Assembly: GCF_043643765.1 (NCBI RefSeq)
Contig: NZ_JBHZSP010000009.1
Span: 124,001-188,000, forward strand
Source: Marinomonas posidonica_A
GTDB lineage: Bacteria > Pseudomonadota > Gammaproteobacteria > Pseudomonadales > Marinomonadaceae
Length of the DNA: 64,000 nt
Direction: 5' to 3'
Below the pieces are notes generated by a model. That model was given only the letters and a program-made list of their open reading frames with translations, was not told where the DNA came from and did no database searches. Both the position numbers and the translations under genes were made by a program. Below are positions 34,282 through 43,191 of this stretch, in pieces; the stretch's first letter is position 1; every line of letters starts with the position of its first letter.

Positions 34282-35518
34282 TGTTCTTAAGTTAACGTTA
34301 CATGGTCATCTAGTAGGGTATTTGGCAGGTACAAAAAATGGACGTAATGTTCTTCATTTTGCTGAAAGCTTTCAATCTAATATAGCGCGCCCCACTTTTA
34401 GCTTAACCACACATCCAAATTTTCCGCGTGCTGATAAAATGTTATCTGAGCCATGGGCGACCAACCAACGCTTGCACCCTATTTTGTCTAATCTATTGCC
34501 TGAAGGTTCATTGCGAGAACTGATCGCTCAAGGACTCAAAACCCATGTTGATAATGAGTTCCATATTTTGTCTTATTTGGGTATGGATTTACCGGGTGCA
34601 TTAGTCGCTGAACCGATGGAGCCGGAGGATGTGCCAGTCCATTTATTCTCATCTCATGGCCAAGTAAAAGCGGTTAAATTCGACAAACTCAGCCAAGAGA
34701 ACAAGTTTTCCTTGGCTGGTGTTCAAATGAAGTTTTCCATGAAGGAAAAAGACGGTCGATATAATCTGTCGAAAGACAATGTGCTTGGCGATTGGATTGT
34801 GAAAACACCTTCTACTAAACACAAAGAAGTGCCCGCCAACGAGTTCACCGCCATGACTCTCGCCTCTCTCATTGGCGTGGATGTTCCTGAAATAAAATTG
34901 GTCGAGATAGGCCAGTTAGACAACCTTCCTCAAATCAACCTTCCGGATGAAAAATTGGCCTTCGCTATTAAGCGATTTGACCGACATAACGACCAACGTA
35001 TTCATATGGAAGACTTTGCTCAAGTTCTGGTGAAGTACCCACATGAAAAATACAATTCAGGCAACTACGAGCAAATAGCAAAAGTCCTGTATCAGTTTTC
35101 TGGTGATGGCCTAAACGATGTCCAGCAACTCGCCCGTCGTTTACTCGCCAACATCCTATTAGCAAACGGCGACGCCCATTTAAAAAACTGGAGCTTACTG
35201 TATGCAGATCACGTCACAGCCAAACTCTCACCGGCTTACGACATAGTCACCACCAGTGTTTATATTGAAAACGAACAGCACTTTGCCCTTAATCTAGCAA
35301 AGACAAAAGCTTGGTACGATGTCTCCTATAAACACTTTGAACATTGGGCAATTAAATCAGATATTCCGTGGCGAGCGATCAAGCCGCATCTAGAGGATGC
35401 CATGGAAAAAGCCAGAAGCCTTTGGCCGAACGCGCTAAAAGATCTACCAATGAATGAAGATCACAAAAAACATCTAAGACAACATTGGCAAAGGCTACAT
35501 GAGGATTTTCGAGTTTAA
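34265..35518 (+). CDS. hipA: HipA-family serine/threonine kinase toxin
   Basis: The 417-residue protein is a HipA-type kinase; E. coli HipA phosphorylates glutamyl-tRNA synthetase and causes persistence. Visible parts: N-terminal HipA domain (about 5-105, with HPILSNLLPEGSLRE), the Gly-rich loop FSLAGVQMKFSM (about 151-162), the ATP-binding lysine region WIVKTPS, the catalytic loop NGDAHLKNWSLLY (about 301) and the metal-binding SPAYDIVTT (about 322). All look intact, so it is likely active. ATG 34265 is preferred because GGAG lies 8 bases upstream; an ATG at 34253 is in frame. An integrase remnant follows. Confidence 0.9.
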   Translation: MTTEISVLKLTLHGHLVGYLAGTKNGRNVLHFAESFQSNIARPTFSLTTHPNFPRADKMLSEPWATNQRLHPILSNLLPEGSLRELIAQGLKTHVDNEFHILSYLGMDLPGALVAEPMEPEDVPVHLFSSHGQVKAVKFDKLSQENKFSLAGVQMKFSMKEKDGRYNLSKDNVLGDWIVKTPSTKHKEVPANEFTAMTLASLIGVDVPEIKLVEIGQLDNLPQINLPDEKLAFAIKRFDRHNDQRIHMEDFAQVLVKYPHEKYNSGNYEQIAKVLYQFSGDGLNDVQQLARRLLANILLANGDAHLKNWSLLYADHVTAKLSPAYDIVTTSVYIENEQHFALNLAKTKAWYDVSYKHFEHWAIKSDIPWRAIKPHLEDAMEKARSLWPNALKDLPMNEDHKKHLRQHWQRLHEDFRV

Positions 35519-35565
35519 TATTCGCCTAGGAAATATGCGATTAAAAAAGAGATAAAATTAAACAA

Positions 35566-35857
35566 TGGCGCGACAAAATCGGCGCATACGACCACCTACA
35601 GCCAAACGAACGCCCATCATTCCACGACATTCTTTCTCTCGGCATCATGCTCTACTTTAAAGCCGGTTACCCAAAAGAATACATCATGGCACGCCACCGA
35701 AGACATGACCAACCACTACATAGATGGCCACGAACAAAAAGAAGCCTTACAAGTTGCCGCAGGGCTAGACATAAGTAAAATAGACATGAAAGACATCAAC
35801 TGGAAAGATCACCACATACCAAGCGAGCTGGTAAGATTGATGGATGAAGAGGTTTAG
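35566..35857 (+). pseudogene. tyrosine integrase remnant (C-terminal part, frameshifted)
   Basis: Translation in one frame from 35566 gives RPSFHDILSLGIMLYF and KAGYPKEYIM; at about 35685-35690 the reading has to move to another frame to continue as HATEDMTNHYIDGHEQKEA and end HIPSELVRLMDEEV before TAG at 35857. Together this matches the C-terminal box of phage/island integrases (conserved Arg-His region absent or upstream, then the AT..MT..Y..GH block with the catalytic Tyr). There is no N-terminal part and no start, so it is a dead fragment. It supports an island origin for hipBA. Confidence 0.72.
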
Positions 35858-35925
35858 CTTTTTTTGCATTATAAGTTTGACAAAATTCTTCAAGCCTCGA
35901 CAATTAAATGCAACCTTAATATTTT

Positions 35926-36465
35926 ATGGACTACATTATGCGGGACGCTCAACTAGCACTAGATTCTTTTGCAAGTCTATTAAAGATGATCAATGAGAGA
36001 ATAATAAAAACTTCTGAGGGATTTGATCTAAATGACAGAAATTACAAAAGGAGCCTTAGAAAAGCTTCTCAAATTGATGTATCAACTCTATTCACAGGCC
36101 TTTCTGAGATTATCGAAAAAATAGATATTCAAAAAAAATCCATTATTTTAGATAATAACCTGGACCTAGATATTACAGACCTTCAAGAATGGGTAAAAAA
36201 GTTCTGTAATGAATACCAAGATTTAGTGAATATTGCAGCGTCTCTCAGCACCTATATCGATCAAAGGTCTGGCTTTCTAGGCTTTTTTAGAGGTTATAGC
36301 AATCCAGTCGATACACTTTTAAGAGGGAAAAGTCATCAACTTACTTATCAGCAATTACATAATAAATTCTCTTATCAAGCAGTTACACTCGAACAGTCAG
36401 AAATAAAAATGATGTCTGCAATCGCGAAAGACCTAGACAACTTTATGGCTCAAGCCTTTAGCTAA
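35926..36465 (+). CDS. hypothetical protein, helical, unknown
   Basis: I do not recognise this 179-residue protein. It is rich in Lys, Asp, Ile and Asn with no signal peptide or membrane segment, and appears mostly helical. Two starts are possible, 35926 and 35938; neither has a good ribosome site. The composition is more AT-rich than the flanking core genes, consistent with the island carrying hipBA and the integrase remnant. A clear terminator follows at 36506. Confidence 0.6.
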   Translation: MDYIMRDAQLALDSFASLLKMINERIIKTSEGFDLNDRNYKRSLRKASQIDVSTLFTGLSEIIEKIDIQKKSIILDNNLDLDITDLQEWVKKFCNEYQDLVNIAASLSTYIDQRSGFLGFFRGYSNPVDTLLRGKSHQLTYQQLHNKFSYQAVTLEQSEIKMMSAIAKDLDNFMAQAFS

Positions 36466-36505
36466 AACCATTTAGCTATCTTTAGCAAAACTACTAGTGA
36501 TCTAT

Positions 36506-36526
36506 GAGGGCTAAGCCCTCTTTTTT
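36506..36526 (+). terminator. rho-independent terminator
   Basis: GAGGGC, TAA loop, GCCCTC and six T, 40 bp after the hypothetical gene. The 3-nt loop is short, but stem and T-run are typical. Confidence 0.8.
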
Positions 36527-36624
36527 ATCACTTGATTGAAAGTATCACTGAAAAAGAGGATTAGGTGCATCGTTCAAAAATAGCTTAATCGGGCAGAGCA
36601 AGACTTAATAACAAGTAAGATTGG

Positions 36625-36653
36625 GATAAAATACAGATAAAATACGGATAAAG
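36625..36653. repeat. 11-bp tandem repeat, about 2.6 copies
   Basis: GATAAAATACA, GATAAAATACG and a partial GATAAAG follow each other without gap in the non-coding strip between the hypothetical gene and tRNA-Val. Function unknown; it might be a protein-binding or recombination-related site of the island. Confidence 0.6.
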
Positions 36654-36660
36654 AAAAATA

Positions 36661-36694
36661 AAAAAGGGCTTACGGGTTAATGTAAGCCCTTTTT
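36661..36694. terminator. bidirectional terminator of tRNA-Val
   Basis: A 13-bp perfect stem (AAAAAGGGCTTAC against GTAAGCCCTTTTT, 8-nt loop) lies 8 bp beyond the tRNA 3' end on the minus strand. Confidence 0.88.
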
Positions 36695-36701
36695 AAATAG
36701 G

Positions 36702-36778
<77 letters not shown>

Positions 36779-36793
36779 AAAAAAGTGTTGGCT

Positions 36794-36821
36794 ATTATAC
36801 CCAGCACTTTGCGTTTGACAA
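36794..36821 (-). promoter_or_regulatory. tRNA-Val promoter
   Basis: On the minus strand TTGTCA (36816-36821) and a perfect TATAAT (36794-36799) are 16 bp apart, 15 bp before the tRNA 5' end. Confidence 0.75.
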
Positions 36822-36861
36822 GCTTTCTAGCGTACTTTTTTGGTCTTTTCGTAAATTGCTT

Positions 36862-37050
36862 TTAGTCTTCAAGAGGGACCAGCAATTCGTGACCGATAAC
36901 TTCATCAATCAGGTGATACGGCACCTTGTATTTCTTGTCTCGAAATTTCACTAAGGCAAAGTCGTAACACATTTCAATGACGGTGCAGTTAACGATCACA
37001 CCATTATCAATCACTCGGACTATGTTGTAATTTCTCAAGGTAATCGCCAT
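36862..37050 (-). CDS. small conserved-looking protein downstream of uvrB, unknown
   Basis: This 62-residue protein (beginning MAITLRNYN) is compact, beta-rich and has no signal peptide. An AGAGGTG ribosome site lies directly before ATG 37050, and the 28-bp distance from the uvrB stop codon suggests shared transcription. I do not recognise a domain. The longer frame to 37089 would overlap uvrB and lacks a ribosome site. Confidence 0.65.
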   Translation of the reverse strand: MAITLRNYNIVRVIDNGVIVNCTVIEMCYDFALVKFRDKKYKVPYHLIDEVIGHELLVPLED

Positions 37051-37078
37051 CAACTCACCTCTGATTGTAAATGCGTTA

Positions 37079-39103
37079 CTATTCGCCAACGTCTTTCAGT
37101 TTTTTCTGTAAGACACGAATCTGATCACGATAGCCAGCGGCCAATTCAAACTTCAATTCTTCTGACGCCTGTATCATTTCTTTTTGCAGTTGAATCATGG
37201 CTTTGCGAACTTGTGCCACGTCATCCATGCTTTCCACTTGATACTCTTTCGCGGTTTCCGCGACTTTCTTGGTCTTATTAGCACGCTTCCCTGCCCCTGG
37301 GTTATAAGCGCCTTCTAAGATGTCTTCCACCGATTTGTTAATCCCTGTCGGTGTAATGCCATGCTTCTCATTGTGTGCCTGTTGTTTCTCTCGACGACGC
37401 TCGGTCTCACTGATAGCGCGTTCCATCGAGCCTGTGATTCTATCTGCGTATAAGATGGCTTTACCGTTTACATTACGTGCAGCACGACCAATGGTTTGAA
37501 TCAAAGAACGCTCAGAACGTAAGAAGCCTTCTTTATCCGCATCTAAAATGGCCACCAAACTTACTTCTGGAATATCCAGACCTTCTCGCAGTAAGTTTAT
37601 GCCCACCAGCACATCAAACTCACCCAGACGTAAATCTCGAATGATCTCAACTCGCTCCACTGTATCAATGTCAGAGTGCAGATAACGGACCCGAACCCCA
37701 TGATCATTTAGGTAATCGGTTAAATCCTCTGCCATACGTTTGGTTAATGTCGTGACCAATACTCGTTCGCCAATCACTGTGCGTTTATTGATTTCTGATA
37801 ATAAGTCATCCACTTGCGTGGCAACAGGCCGAACTTCCAACTCTGGATCGATCAAGCCTGTCGGACGTACAATTTGCTCAACCACCCAATCCTGATGCTC
37901 TTCTTCGTATTTACCTGGTGTCGCGGACACAAAGATGGTTTGCGGCTTGATCTGCTCCCATTCTTCAAAGCGCATCGGTCGATTATCTAATGCTGATGGC
38001 AAACGGAAACCGTACTCCACTAGGTTTTCTTTACGAGATCGGTCACCTTTGTACATAGCACCAATTTGCGACACGGTCACGTGGGACTCATCCACCACTA
38101 ATAGAGCATTTTCAGGCAAATAATCAAACAAGGTCGGTGGTGGCGAGCCTTCTTCTCGACCCGACAAATAACGCGAATAGTTTTCGATACCAGAGCAATA
38201 ACCGAGCTCTTGCATCATTTCCAAATCGTAACGCGTACGTTGCTCTAGACGTTGCAATTCAACCAACTTGTTCAGAGATTTAAGCTGTTCTAGACGCTGA
38301 TCCAGTTCTACCTTAATTCGATCGATTGCACCTTCAATGGTTTCTCTCGGCGTCACATAGTGAGTTTTAGGGTAAATCGTCACCCGTGGCACTTTGCGCA
38401 ACGTTTTATTGGTCAAAGGATCAATAAAAGACAAGTTCTCGACTTCGTCATCAAACAATTCAATGCGAATGGCCGTGTCCTCGGAGTCTGCTGGAAAAAC
38501 TTCAATAACATCCCCACGTACACGGAAGTTACCACGTTCCAACACTAGGTCATTACGACTGTATTGCAGCTCCGCCAAACGACGCAGTACCGCACGCTGA
38601 TCAATTCGATCACCACGATCCAGATGCAACATCATTTTTAAATAGGATTGGGGGTCACCCAAACCATAAATCGCCGATACGGTCGCGACGATAATAACGT
38701 CTTCCCTTTCCAATAACGCCTTAGTGGCAGACAGACGCATTTGTTCGATATGCTCGTTGACTGAGGCGTCTTTCTCGATAAAAGTATCAGACGCTGCCAC
38801 ATAGGCTTCTGGCTGATAGTAATCATAATAAGAAACAAAATACTCGACGGCGTTGTGAGGAAAAAACTCCTTAAACTCTCCGTACAATTGTGCCGCTAAG
38901 GTTTTATTGTGCGCCATGATGATGGTCGGGCGCTTCACCTGAGAAATAACATTCGCCACGGTATAAGTTTTACCGGAACCGGTGACTCCTAATAAGGTCT
39001 GATGAGCCAAGCCCGCTTCAACCCCTTGCACTAATTTCTCAATGGCTTTTGGCTGATCACCAGCGGGTGAATAAGATGAGACAACTTGAAACTCTTGCGA
39101 CAC
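37079..39103 (-). CDS. uvrB: excinuclease ABC subunit B
   Basis: UvrB (674 residues) is the damage-verification helicase-like subunit of nucleotide excision repair. It has Walker A GVTGSGKTYTVANV (about 39), the beta-hairpin with YYDYYQPEAY (about 93-102), Walker B DESH (about 338), helicase motifs TIGRAARN and the C-terminal UVR domain that contacts UvrC. The start is GTG 39103 with AGGA upstream; it gives E. coli-like length (673). No LexA-type CTG-N10-CAG box is visible just upstream. Confidence 0.97.
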   Translation of the reverse strand: MSQEFQVVSSYSPAGDQPKAIEKLVQGVEAGLAHQTLLGVTGSGKTYTVANVISQVKRPTIIMAHNKTLAAQLYGEFKEFFPHNAVEYFVSYYDYYQPEAYVAASDTFIEKDASVNEHIEQMRLSATKALLEREDVIIVATVSAIYGLGDPQSYLKMMLHLDRGDRIDQRAVLRRLAELQYSRNDLVLERGNFRVRGDVIEVFPADSEDTAIRIELFDDEVENLSFIDPLTNKTLRKVPRVTIYPKTHYVTPRETIEGAIDRIKVELDQRLEQLKSLNKLVELQRLEQRTRYDLEMMQELGYCSGIENYSRYLSGREEGSPPPTLFDYLPENALLVVDESHVTVSQIGAMYKGDRSRKENLVEYGFRLPSALDNRPMRFEEWEQIKPQTIFVSATPGKYEEEHQDWVVEQIVRPTGLIDPELEVRPVATQVDDLLSEINKRTVIGERVLVTTLTKRMAEDLTDYLNDHGVRVRYLHSDIDTVERVEIIRDLRLGEFDVLVGINLLREGLDIPEVSLVAILDADKEGFLRSERSLIQTIGRAARNVNGKAILYADRITGSMERAISETERRREKQQAHNEKHGITPTGINKSVEDILEGAYNPGAGKRANKTKKVAETAKEYQVESMDDVAQVRKAMIQLQKEMIQASEELKFELAAGYRDQIRVLQKKLKDVGE

Positions 39104-39232
39104 GACTTTGTTCCTAAGCTTAAAAATCAATTCGATAGATTAGCAAAAAATCCCTTCCTCGTCTGGTCTTTCCTCTAACTGGCTTTGATTGATTAAGATC
39201 AAACTCCATGTTTTTTTCACAACCCACACTAC

Positions 39233-39253
39233 ATTAGACTTTACTAATCTAAT
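39233..39253. promoter_or_regulatory. inverted repeat before the hydrolase-SulP operon
   Basis: ATTAGA and TCTAAT arms with a 9-bp spacer lie about 50 bp before the metallo-hydrolase start. AT-rich palindromes of this sort are used by ArsR-type sulfide sensors such as BigR on related genes; the link is inference. Confidence 0.4.
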
Positions 39254-39302
39254 AGCCATATATAACATAATGAAATATACTTATAACCTAATGAGGTTTA
39301 TG

Positions 39303-40187
39303 ATGATGAATACCAAAACGCAATCCGACATTCAAATAGAAGCCTTCTTTGATGAAGCAACCTTCACCGTCTCTTATGTGGTCACGGACTTAGCAACCAA
39401 GCGATGTGCTATCATTGATTCTGTATTGGACTACGATCATGCGGCTGGCACCACAGACACTCAGTCTGCCGATGCCATCATTGACTACATTAAACATCAC
39501 CGACTTCAACTAGATTGGTTGCTCGAAACCCACGTTCACGCCGATCACCTTTCTGCCGCGCCCTACCTACAAAACACCTTGGGTGGCAAAATTGTCATTG
39601 GCGATCAAATTACTCAAGTGCAAGCCACCTTCTCAAAAATCTTAAATGTCGAAACTGAATTTCGTCGCGATGGCTCTCAATTTGACTTATTGGTAAATGA
39701 GCAAGATACATTGCCTCTTGGAGAAACAAGCATTCGCATTTTACATACTCCTGGACACACCCCTGCTTGTTTGACCTATCTCATTGCAGATGCAGCCTTT
39801 GTTGGTGACACCTTGTTTATGCCGGACTTTGGAACAGCACGCTGTGATTTCCCGGGGGGGAATGCCAACACCTTATACCGCTCTATCCAAAAGATTTTTG
39901 CACTACCAAACGAGACACGACTTTTCATGTGTCACGACTATAAAGCGCCAAACCGAGACGTATATGCATGGGAAACTACAGTAGGTGAACAGAAAAATCA
40001 CAATCAGCACATTCATTCTGGTATTTCTGAAGCGGCTTTTTGCGCAATGCGCAACACCAAAGATGCCACCCTCAATATGCCAAGACTAATTTGGCCAAGT
40101 GTACAAATCAACATGCGCGCGGGACATTTGCCACCAGAAGAAGAGAATGGTGTGCGCTACATTAAAACCCCCATCAATCTTAAATAA
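39303..40187 (+). CDS. MBL-fold metallo-hydrolase, persulfide-dioxygenase/Blh-like
   Basis: The 294-residue protein has the metallo-beta-lactamase motif THVHADHLSA (about 79-88), TPGHTPACLTY (about 147), VGDTLF with the bridging Asp, and a late CHDY histidine. The HVHADH form and overall length match the ETHE1-like persulfide dioxygenases and the Blh proteins of bacterial sulfide detoxification, not true beta-lactamases. Three ATG codons (39300-39306) follow GAGG; the middle one has best spacing. The SulP gene begins 8 bp later, so the pair is an operon, consistent with sulfur oxidation followed by anion transport. Confidence 0.85.
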   Translation: MMNTKTQSDIQIEAFFDEATFTVSYVVTDLATKRCAIIDSVLDYDHAAGTTDTQSADAIIDYIKHHRLQLDWLLETHVHADHLSAAPYLQNTLGGKIVIGDQITQVQATFSKILNVETEFRRDGSQFDLLVNEQDTLPLGETSIRILHTPGHTPACLTYLIADAAFVGDTLFMPDFGTARCDFPGGNANTLYRSIQKIFALPNETRLFMCHDYKAPNRDVYAWETTVGEQKNHNQHIHSGISEAAFCAMRNTKDATLNMPRLIWPSVQINMRAGHLPPEEENGVRYIKTPINLK

Positions 40188-40195
40188 GGAACAGG

Positions 40196-41932
40196 ATGAA
40201 AACATTGGATCGCGGCTTACCTGCTATGGCATGGTTAAGACAGTATTCTCGTAAAGACCTTGCCACAGACAGCATGGCCAGTTTCATTGCGACCATTCTG
40301 CTGATTCCACAAAGTATGGGCTATGCCATACTGGCCGGACTTCCTGCTTATTTGGGCCTATATGCCAGCATATTACCATCCATTATTTATTCTTTACTGG
40401 GTACCAGCCGTAGTCTGGCGGTGGGTCCTGTCGCCATCACATCCATGATGACGGCCACCATAATGTTACCGTTGGCGGTACCCGGTAGCGATGCTTACAT
40501 TAGCTTGGCTATTTTGTTGGCGTTTGTGTCTGGGGTGTTTCTCGTGTTGATGAGCCTATTAAAAATGGGCTTTTTAACCAACTTATTAAGTCACCCTGTT
40601 ATATCCGGTTTTATCAGTGCATCAGCCATCTTGATTGCGGTTGGCCAGCTCAAACATCTGTTGGGCATTCAAGCCCATGGCAATAATCTGATTGAACTCA
40701 CCCAAGACATGTTAAGTCACACTGATGACATGAACTTGCCAACATTCATCATCAGCAGTTTGGTGATTGGGTCATTAGTCTTTTTTAAAAAATACTTAAG
40801 TAACATCTTAAAAGCATTAGGACTCTCGTCCAACATCGCGAATCTACTGAGCAAGGCCGGCCCGGTCTTGGTGGTGGTGCTTGCCACGGTTTGTGTGGCT
40901 TTACTGTCACTTGACCAACAAGGCGTTAAAATCGTTGGTCATATTCAATTAGCCTGGCCCTCCATTGACTTAACCAGTCTAGAAGTAGACACATTATGGG
41001 CTTTACTGCCCGGCGCATTTTTAATCAGTGTGGTGGGATTTGTCGGCTCAGTTTCAGTGGCACAATCCTTTGCTGCCAAACGTAAAGAGGACATTCAGCC
41101 TAACCAAGAGTTACTTGGCTTAGGCGCAGCGAACATTGCCTCAGCCTTAAGCGGAGCTTTTCCTGTGACGGGCGGTTTTTCTCGTACTGTGGTCAACACC
41201 AGTGCTGGCGCTAAAACCCCCATGGCAGGTATTCTGACCGCTTTATTCATGTTACTTGTACTGTTCTTTTTAACGCCGCTTTTTTACTATCTGCCCAATG
41301 CGGTTTTGGCCGCCTGCATTATTGTGGCGATTTTACAACTGGTCGATATAAAAGACTTTATCCGTGTTTACCACTTTTCAAAACAAGAAGCTTTAGCCTT
41401 AGCGGCAACCTTTCTAGTGGTGTTATTTATTGGAATGGAAACCGGCATCATCGTCGGTATTAGCTTGTCGCTATTATTTTTCCTGTGGCACACCAGTCAC
41501 CCTCACATTGCCGTGGTTGGTCGTGTTCCAGGCACCGAGCATTTTCGCAATGTACAACGCTATCAGGTTGAAACGACTCCTGACATTGTCACCATCAGGA
41601 TCGACGAGAACCTTTTCTTTGCCAATGCGAGAGTATTAGAAGACTATGTGTTAAGTCTGATTGCTCAACAAAAAGACGTGAAACACATTGTGCTGATGTG
41701 CAGCGCGGTAAACATGATTGATGCCAGTGCGTTAGACAGCTTAGAAACCATTTCAGATCGTCTTAACTCAGCTGGAGTCACACTGCATTTCTCGGAAATC
41801 AAAGGACCAGTGATGGACAAACTCCGCCAATCAACCTTAATAACAAACCTAACAGGACAGATTTTTTTAACGCAACATCAGGCCATACAAGCATTAAGTC
41901 ATCCTATCGAAGCACAACATCAGGGTGAGTAA
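40196..41932 (+). CDS. SulP-family anion transporter with STAS domain
   Basis: The 578-residue permease has the SulP pattern: about 12 helices in 1-430 with the signature near GLYASILPSIIYSLLGTSRSLAVGP split over residues 50-80, ISGFISASAILIA, and the NIASALSGAFPVTGGFSRT motif (about 305-325), then a cytoplasmic STAS domain (about 455-565). Relatives carry sulfate, bicarbonate, dicarboxylates or chloride. With the persulfide-dioxygenase-like gene 8 bp upstream, sulfate or sulfite export/uptake is a plausible role. Its stop codon lies inside a long hairpin. Confidence 0.88.
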   Translation: MKTLDRGLPAMAWLRQYSRKDLATDSMASFIATILLIPQSMGYAILAGLPAYLGLYASILPSIIYSLLGTSRSLAVGPVAITSMMTATIMLPLAVPGSDAYISLAILLAFVSGVFLVLMSLLKMGFLTNLLSHPVISGFISASAILIAVGQLKHLLGIQAHGNNLIELTQDMLSHTDDMNLPTFIISSLVIGSLVFFKKYLSNILKALGLSSNIANLLSKAGPVLVVVLATVCVALLSLDQQGVKIVGHIQLAWPSIDLTSLEVDTLWALLPGAFLISVVGFVGSVSVAQSFAAKRKEDIQPNQELLGLGAANIASALSGAFPVTGGFSRTVVNTSAGAKTPMAGILTALFMLLVLFFLTPLFYYLPNAVLAACIIVAILQLVDIKDFIRVYHFSKQEALALAATFLVVLFIGMETGIIVGISLSLLFFLWHTSHPHIAVVGRVPGTEHFRNVQRYQVETTPDIVTIRIDENLFFANARVLEDYVLSLIAQQKDVKHIVLMCSAVNMIDASALDSLETISDRLNSAGVTLHFSEIKGPVMDKLRQSTLITNLTGQIFLTQHQAIQALSHPIEAQHQGE

Positions 41933-41949
41933 GAACACTCACCCTGATG
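41918..41949. terminator. 13-bp perfect hairpin between convergent genes
   Basis: CATCAGGGTGAGT and ACTCACCCTGATG with a 6-nt loop span the SulP stop codon and end 7 bp from the comEA stop. There is no T-run on either strand, so it is not a standard intrinsic terminator, but its place between convergent genes suggests that role or 3'-end protection. Confidence 0.55.
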
Positions 41950-41955
41950 AACACG

Positions 41956-42282
41956 TTATTGTGTCTCTTCTGTCTCTTCTGTCTCTTCTGTCTCTTCAGA
42001 TACTTGGATAAGTGCTCTATTACGCTGCAATAAAGCCTGACCAATGCCTTTTACTTCAACCAATTGATCAACAGACGTAAAAGGCCCATTGGCTTCACGG
42101 TATGCCACTATGGCTTCGGCCTTTTTCTGACCGACTCCCGACATAATGGCCGCAAACTGATCTGCGGTACCAATATTAATATCCAAAGGCGAAGCCGCCA
42201 TAAGCAGAGTCGAAAAACACAAAGAAAGGGTGACCACACAATGAGCAATACTCGAACCGAGTTTTTTTAGTAGGGTTTTCAT
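41956..42282 (-). CDS. ComEA-family helix-hairpin-helix DNA-binding protein
   Basis: The 108-residue exported protein has a signal peptide (about 1-30, ending MAASPL) and a tandem helix-hairpin-helix module (INIGTADQFAAIMSGVGQKKAEAIVAYRE; FTSVDQLVEVKGIGQALLQRN). ComEA proteins bind incoming DNA in the periplasm during transformation; many proteobacterial copies are this short. The C terminus is an acidic EET repeat encoded by four exact 9-bp units, an odd addition likely to vary in length. It follows pyrF on the same strand, separated by a terminator. Confidence 0.86.
   Translation of the reverse strand: MKTLLKKLGSSIAHCVVTLSLCFSTLLMAASPLDINIGTADQFAAIMSGVGQKKAEAIVAYREANGPFTSVDQLVEVKGIGQALLQRNRALIQVSEETEETEETEETQ
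41962..41997. repeat. 9-bp tandem repeat, four exact copies, inside comEA
   Basis: Four consecutive TGTCTCTTC units (minus strand GAAGAGACA, coding Glu-Glu-Thr) form the end of the ComEA-like protein. Unit length is a multiple of three, so copy-number change alters tail length without frameshift. Confidence 0.9.
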
Positions 42283-42322
42283 ATAAAGATCCTTTTTAAA
42301 ATAACACTGGCATCATGCCAAT

Positions 42323-42365
42323 AAAAAAACCGCTCCTGATTAGATTTTAATCAGCGAACGGTTTT
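42323..42365 (-). terminator. terminator after pyrF
   Basis: Nested arms (outer AAAACCG/CGGTTTT, inner CTGATTA/TAATCAG) followed on the minus strand by a run of seven T lie 48 bp after pyrF and before comEA. Confidence 0.82.
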
Positions 42366-42412
42366 AGAATAAAAGCTTTTTTATCGAACTTCAAGATGCG
42401 CGGAACGGTCGT

Positions 42413-43114
42413 TTAAAGCCCTAAACTCTGATTCACTTCCGTTAATACCGCCATCGGATTCGCAGCTTGCGTGATCGGACGCCCAACGACAAGGTAATGA
42501 CTACCAGCCACCATAGCCTCAGCTGGCGTCATAATGCGTTTCTGATCTCCTTGATCAGAGCCTGCTGGGCGAATACCGGGCGTGACCAACACAAAATCTT
42601 TACCCAATTCAGAGGACAACATTTGTGACTCTTGTGCTGAGCAAACCACCCCATCCATTCCAGACGATTTGGCTAATGCCGCCAAGCGTTTCACATGTTG
42701 TTCTGGCGTCAAATCAATACCGATTTCGCTTAAATCCGATTGATCCATGCTGGTTAATACCGTGACCGCAATCAATAAGGTGTTTTGATCTGGCAACTGC
42801 TGTAAAGCATTCGCGGATGCTTCCATCATTCGACGGCCACCTGACGCGTGTACATTCACCATCCACACCCCCGATTTGGCCGCCACACTCACCGCATTGG
42901 CGACCGTATTTGGAATGTCGTGAAATTTTAAATCGAGAAAAATCTCAAAATTTAATTTATGCAATTCCTCTAAAATGGCTGGGCCAGACGTGGTGAATAA
43001 CTCTTTACCGACTTTAACTCGACATTGGCTCGGGTCAAGTCGCTTTGCCATCTCGATAGATTGCGCCATGGTTGGAAAGTCTAGGGCAACTACGATTGGG
43101 GATTGGCAGCTCAT
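42413..43114 (-). CDS. pyrF: orotidine 5'-phosphate decarboxylase
   Basis: PyrF (233 residues) makes UMP in the last step of de novo pyrimidine synthesis. The barrel signatures are VALDFPTM (N terminus), the catalytic DLKFHDIPNTV (about 60-71, with Lys and Asp residues), VTPGIRPAGSDQGDQKR and the phosphate loop VVGRPITQA. It follows lapB by 77 bp on the same strand, the common gammaproteobacterial order lapA-lapB-pyrF. Confidence 0.97.
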   Translation of the reverse strand: MSCQSPIVVALDFPTMAQSIEMAKRLDPSQCRVKVGKELFTTSGPAILEELHKLNFEIFLDLKFHDIPNTVANAVSVAAKSGVWMVNVHASGGRRMMEASANALQQLPDQNTLLIAVTVLTSMDQSDLSEIGIDLTPEQHVKRLAALAKSSGMDGVVCSAQESQMLSSELGKDFVLVTPGIRPAGSDQGDQKRIMTPAEAMVAGSHYLVVGRPITQAANPMAVLTEVNQSLGL

Positions 43115-43191
43115 TTAGTGTCCTCTTATGCTGTGACAAGCAAAGGTACTTGTCGTATCTTTCTAGTAACTTAGTGGCTTCAAAAGCGACT

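Noticed and set aside
39104..39190. Possible LexA box upstream of uvrB
   Set aside because: No CTG-N10-CAG palindrome was found, so SOS control cannot be claimed from this sequence.
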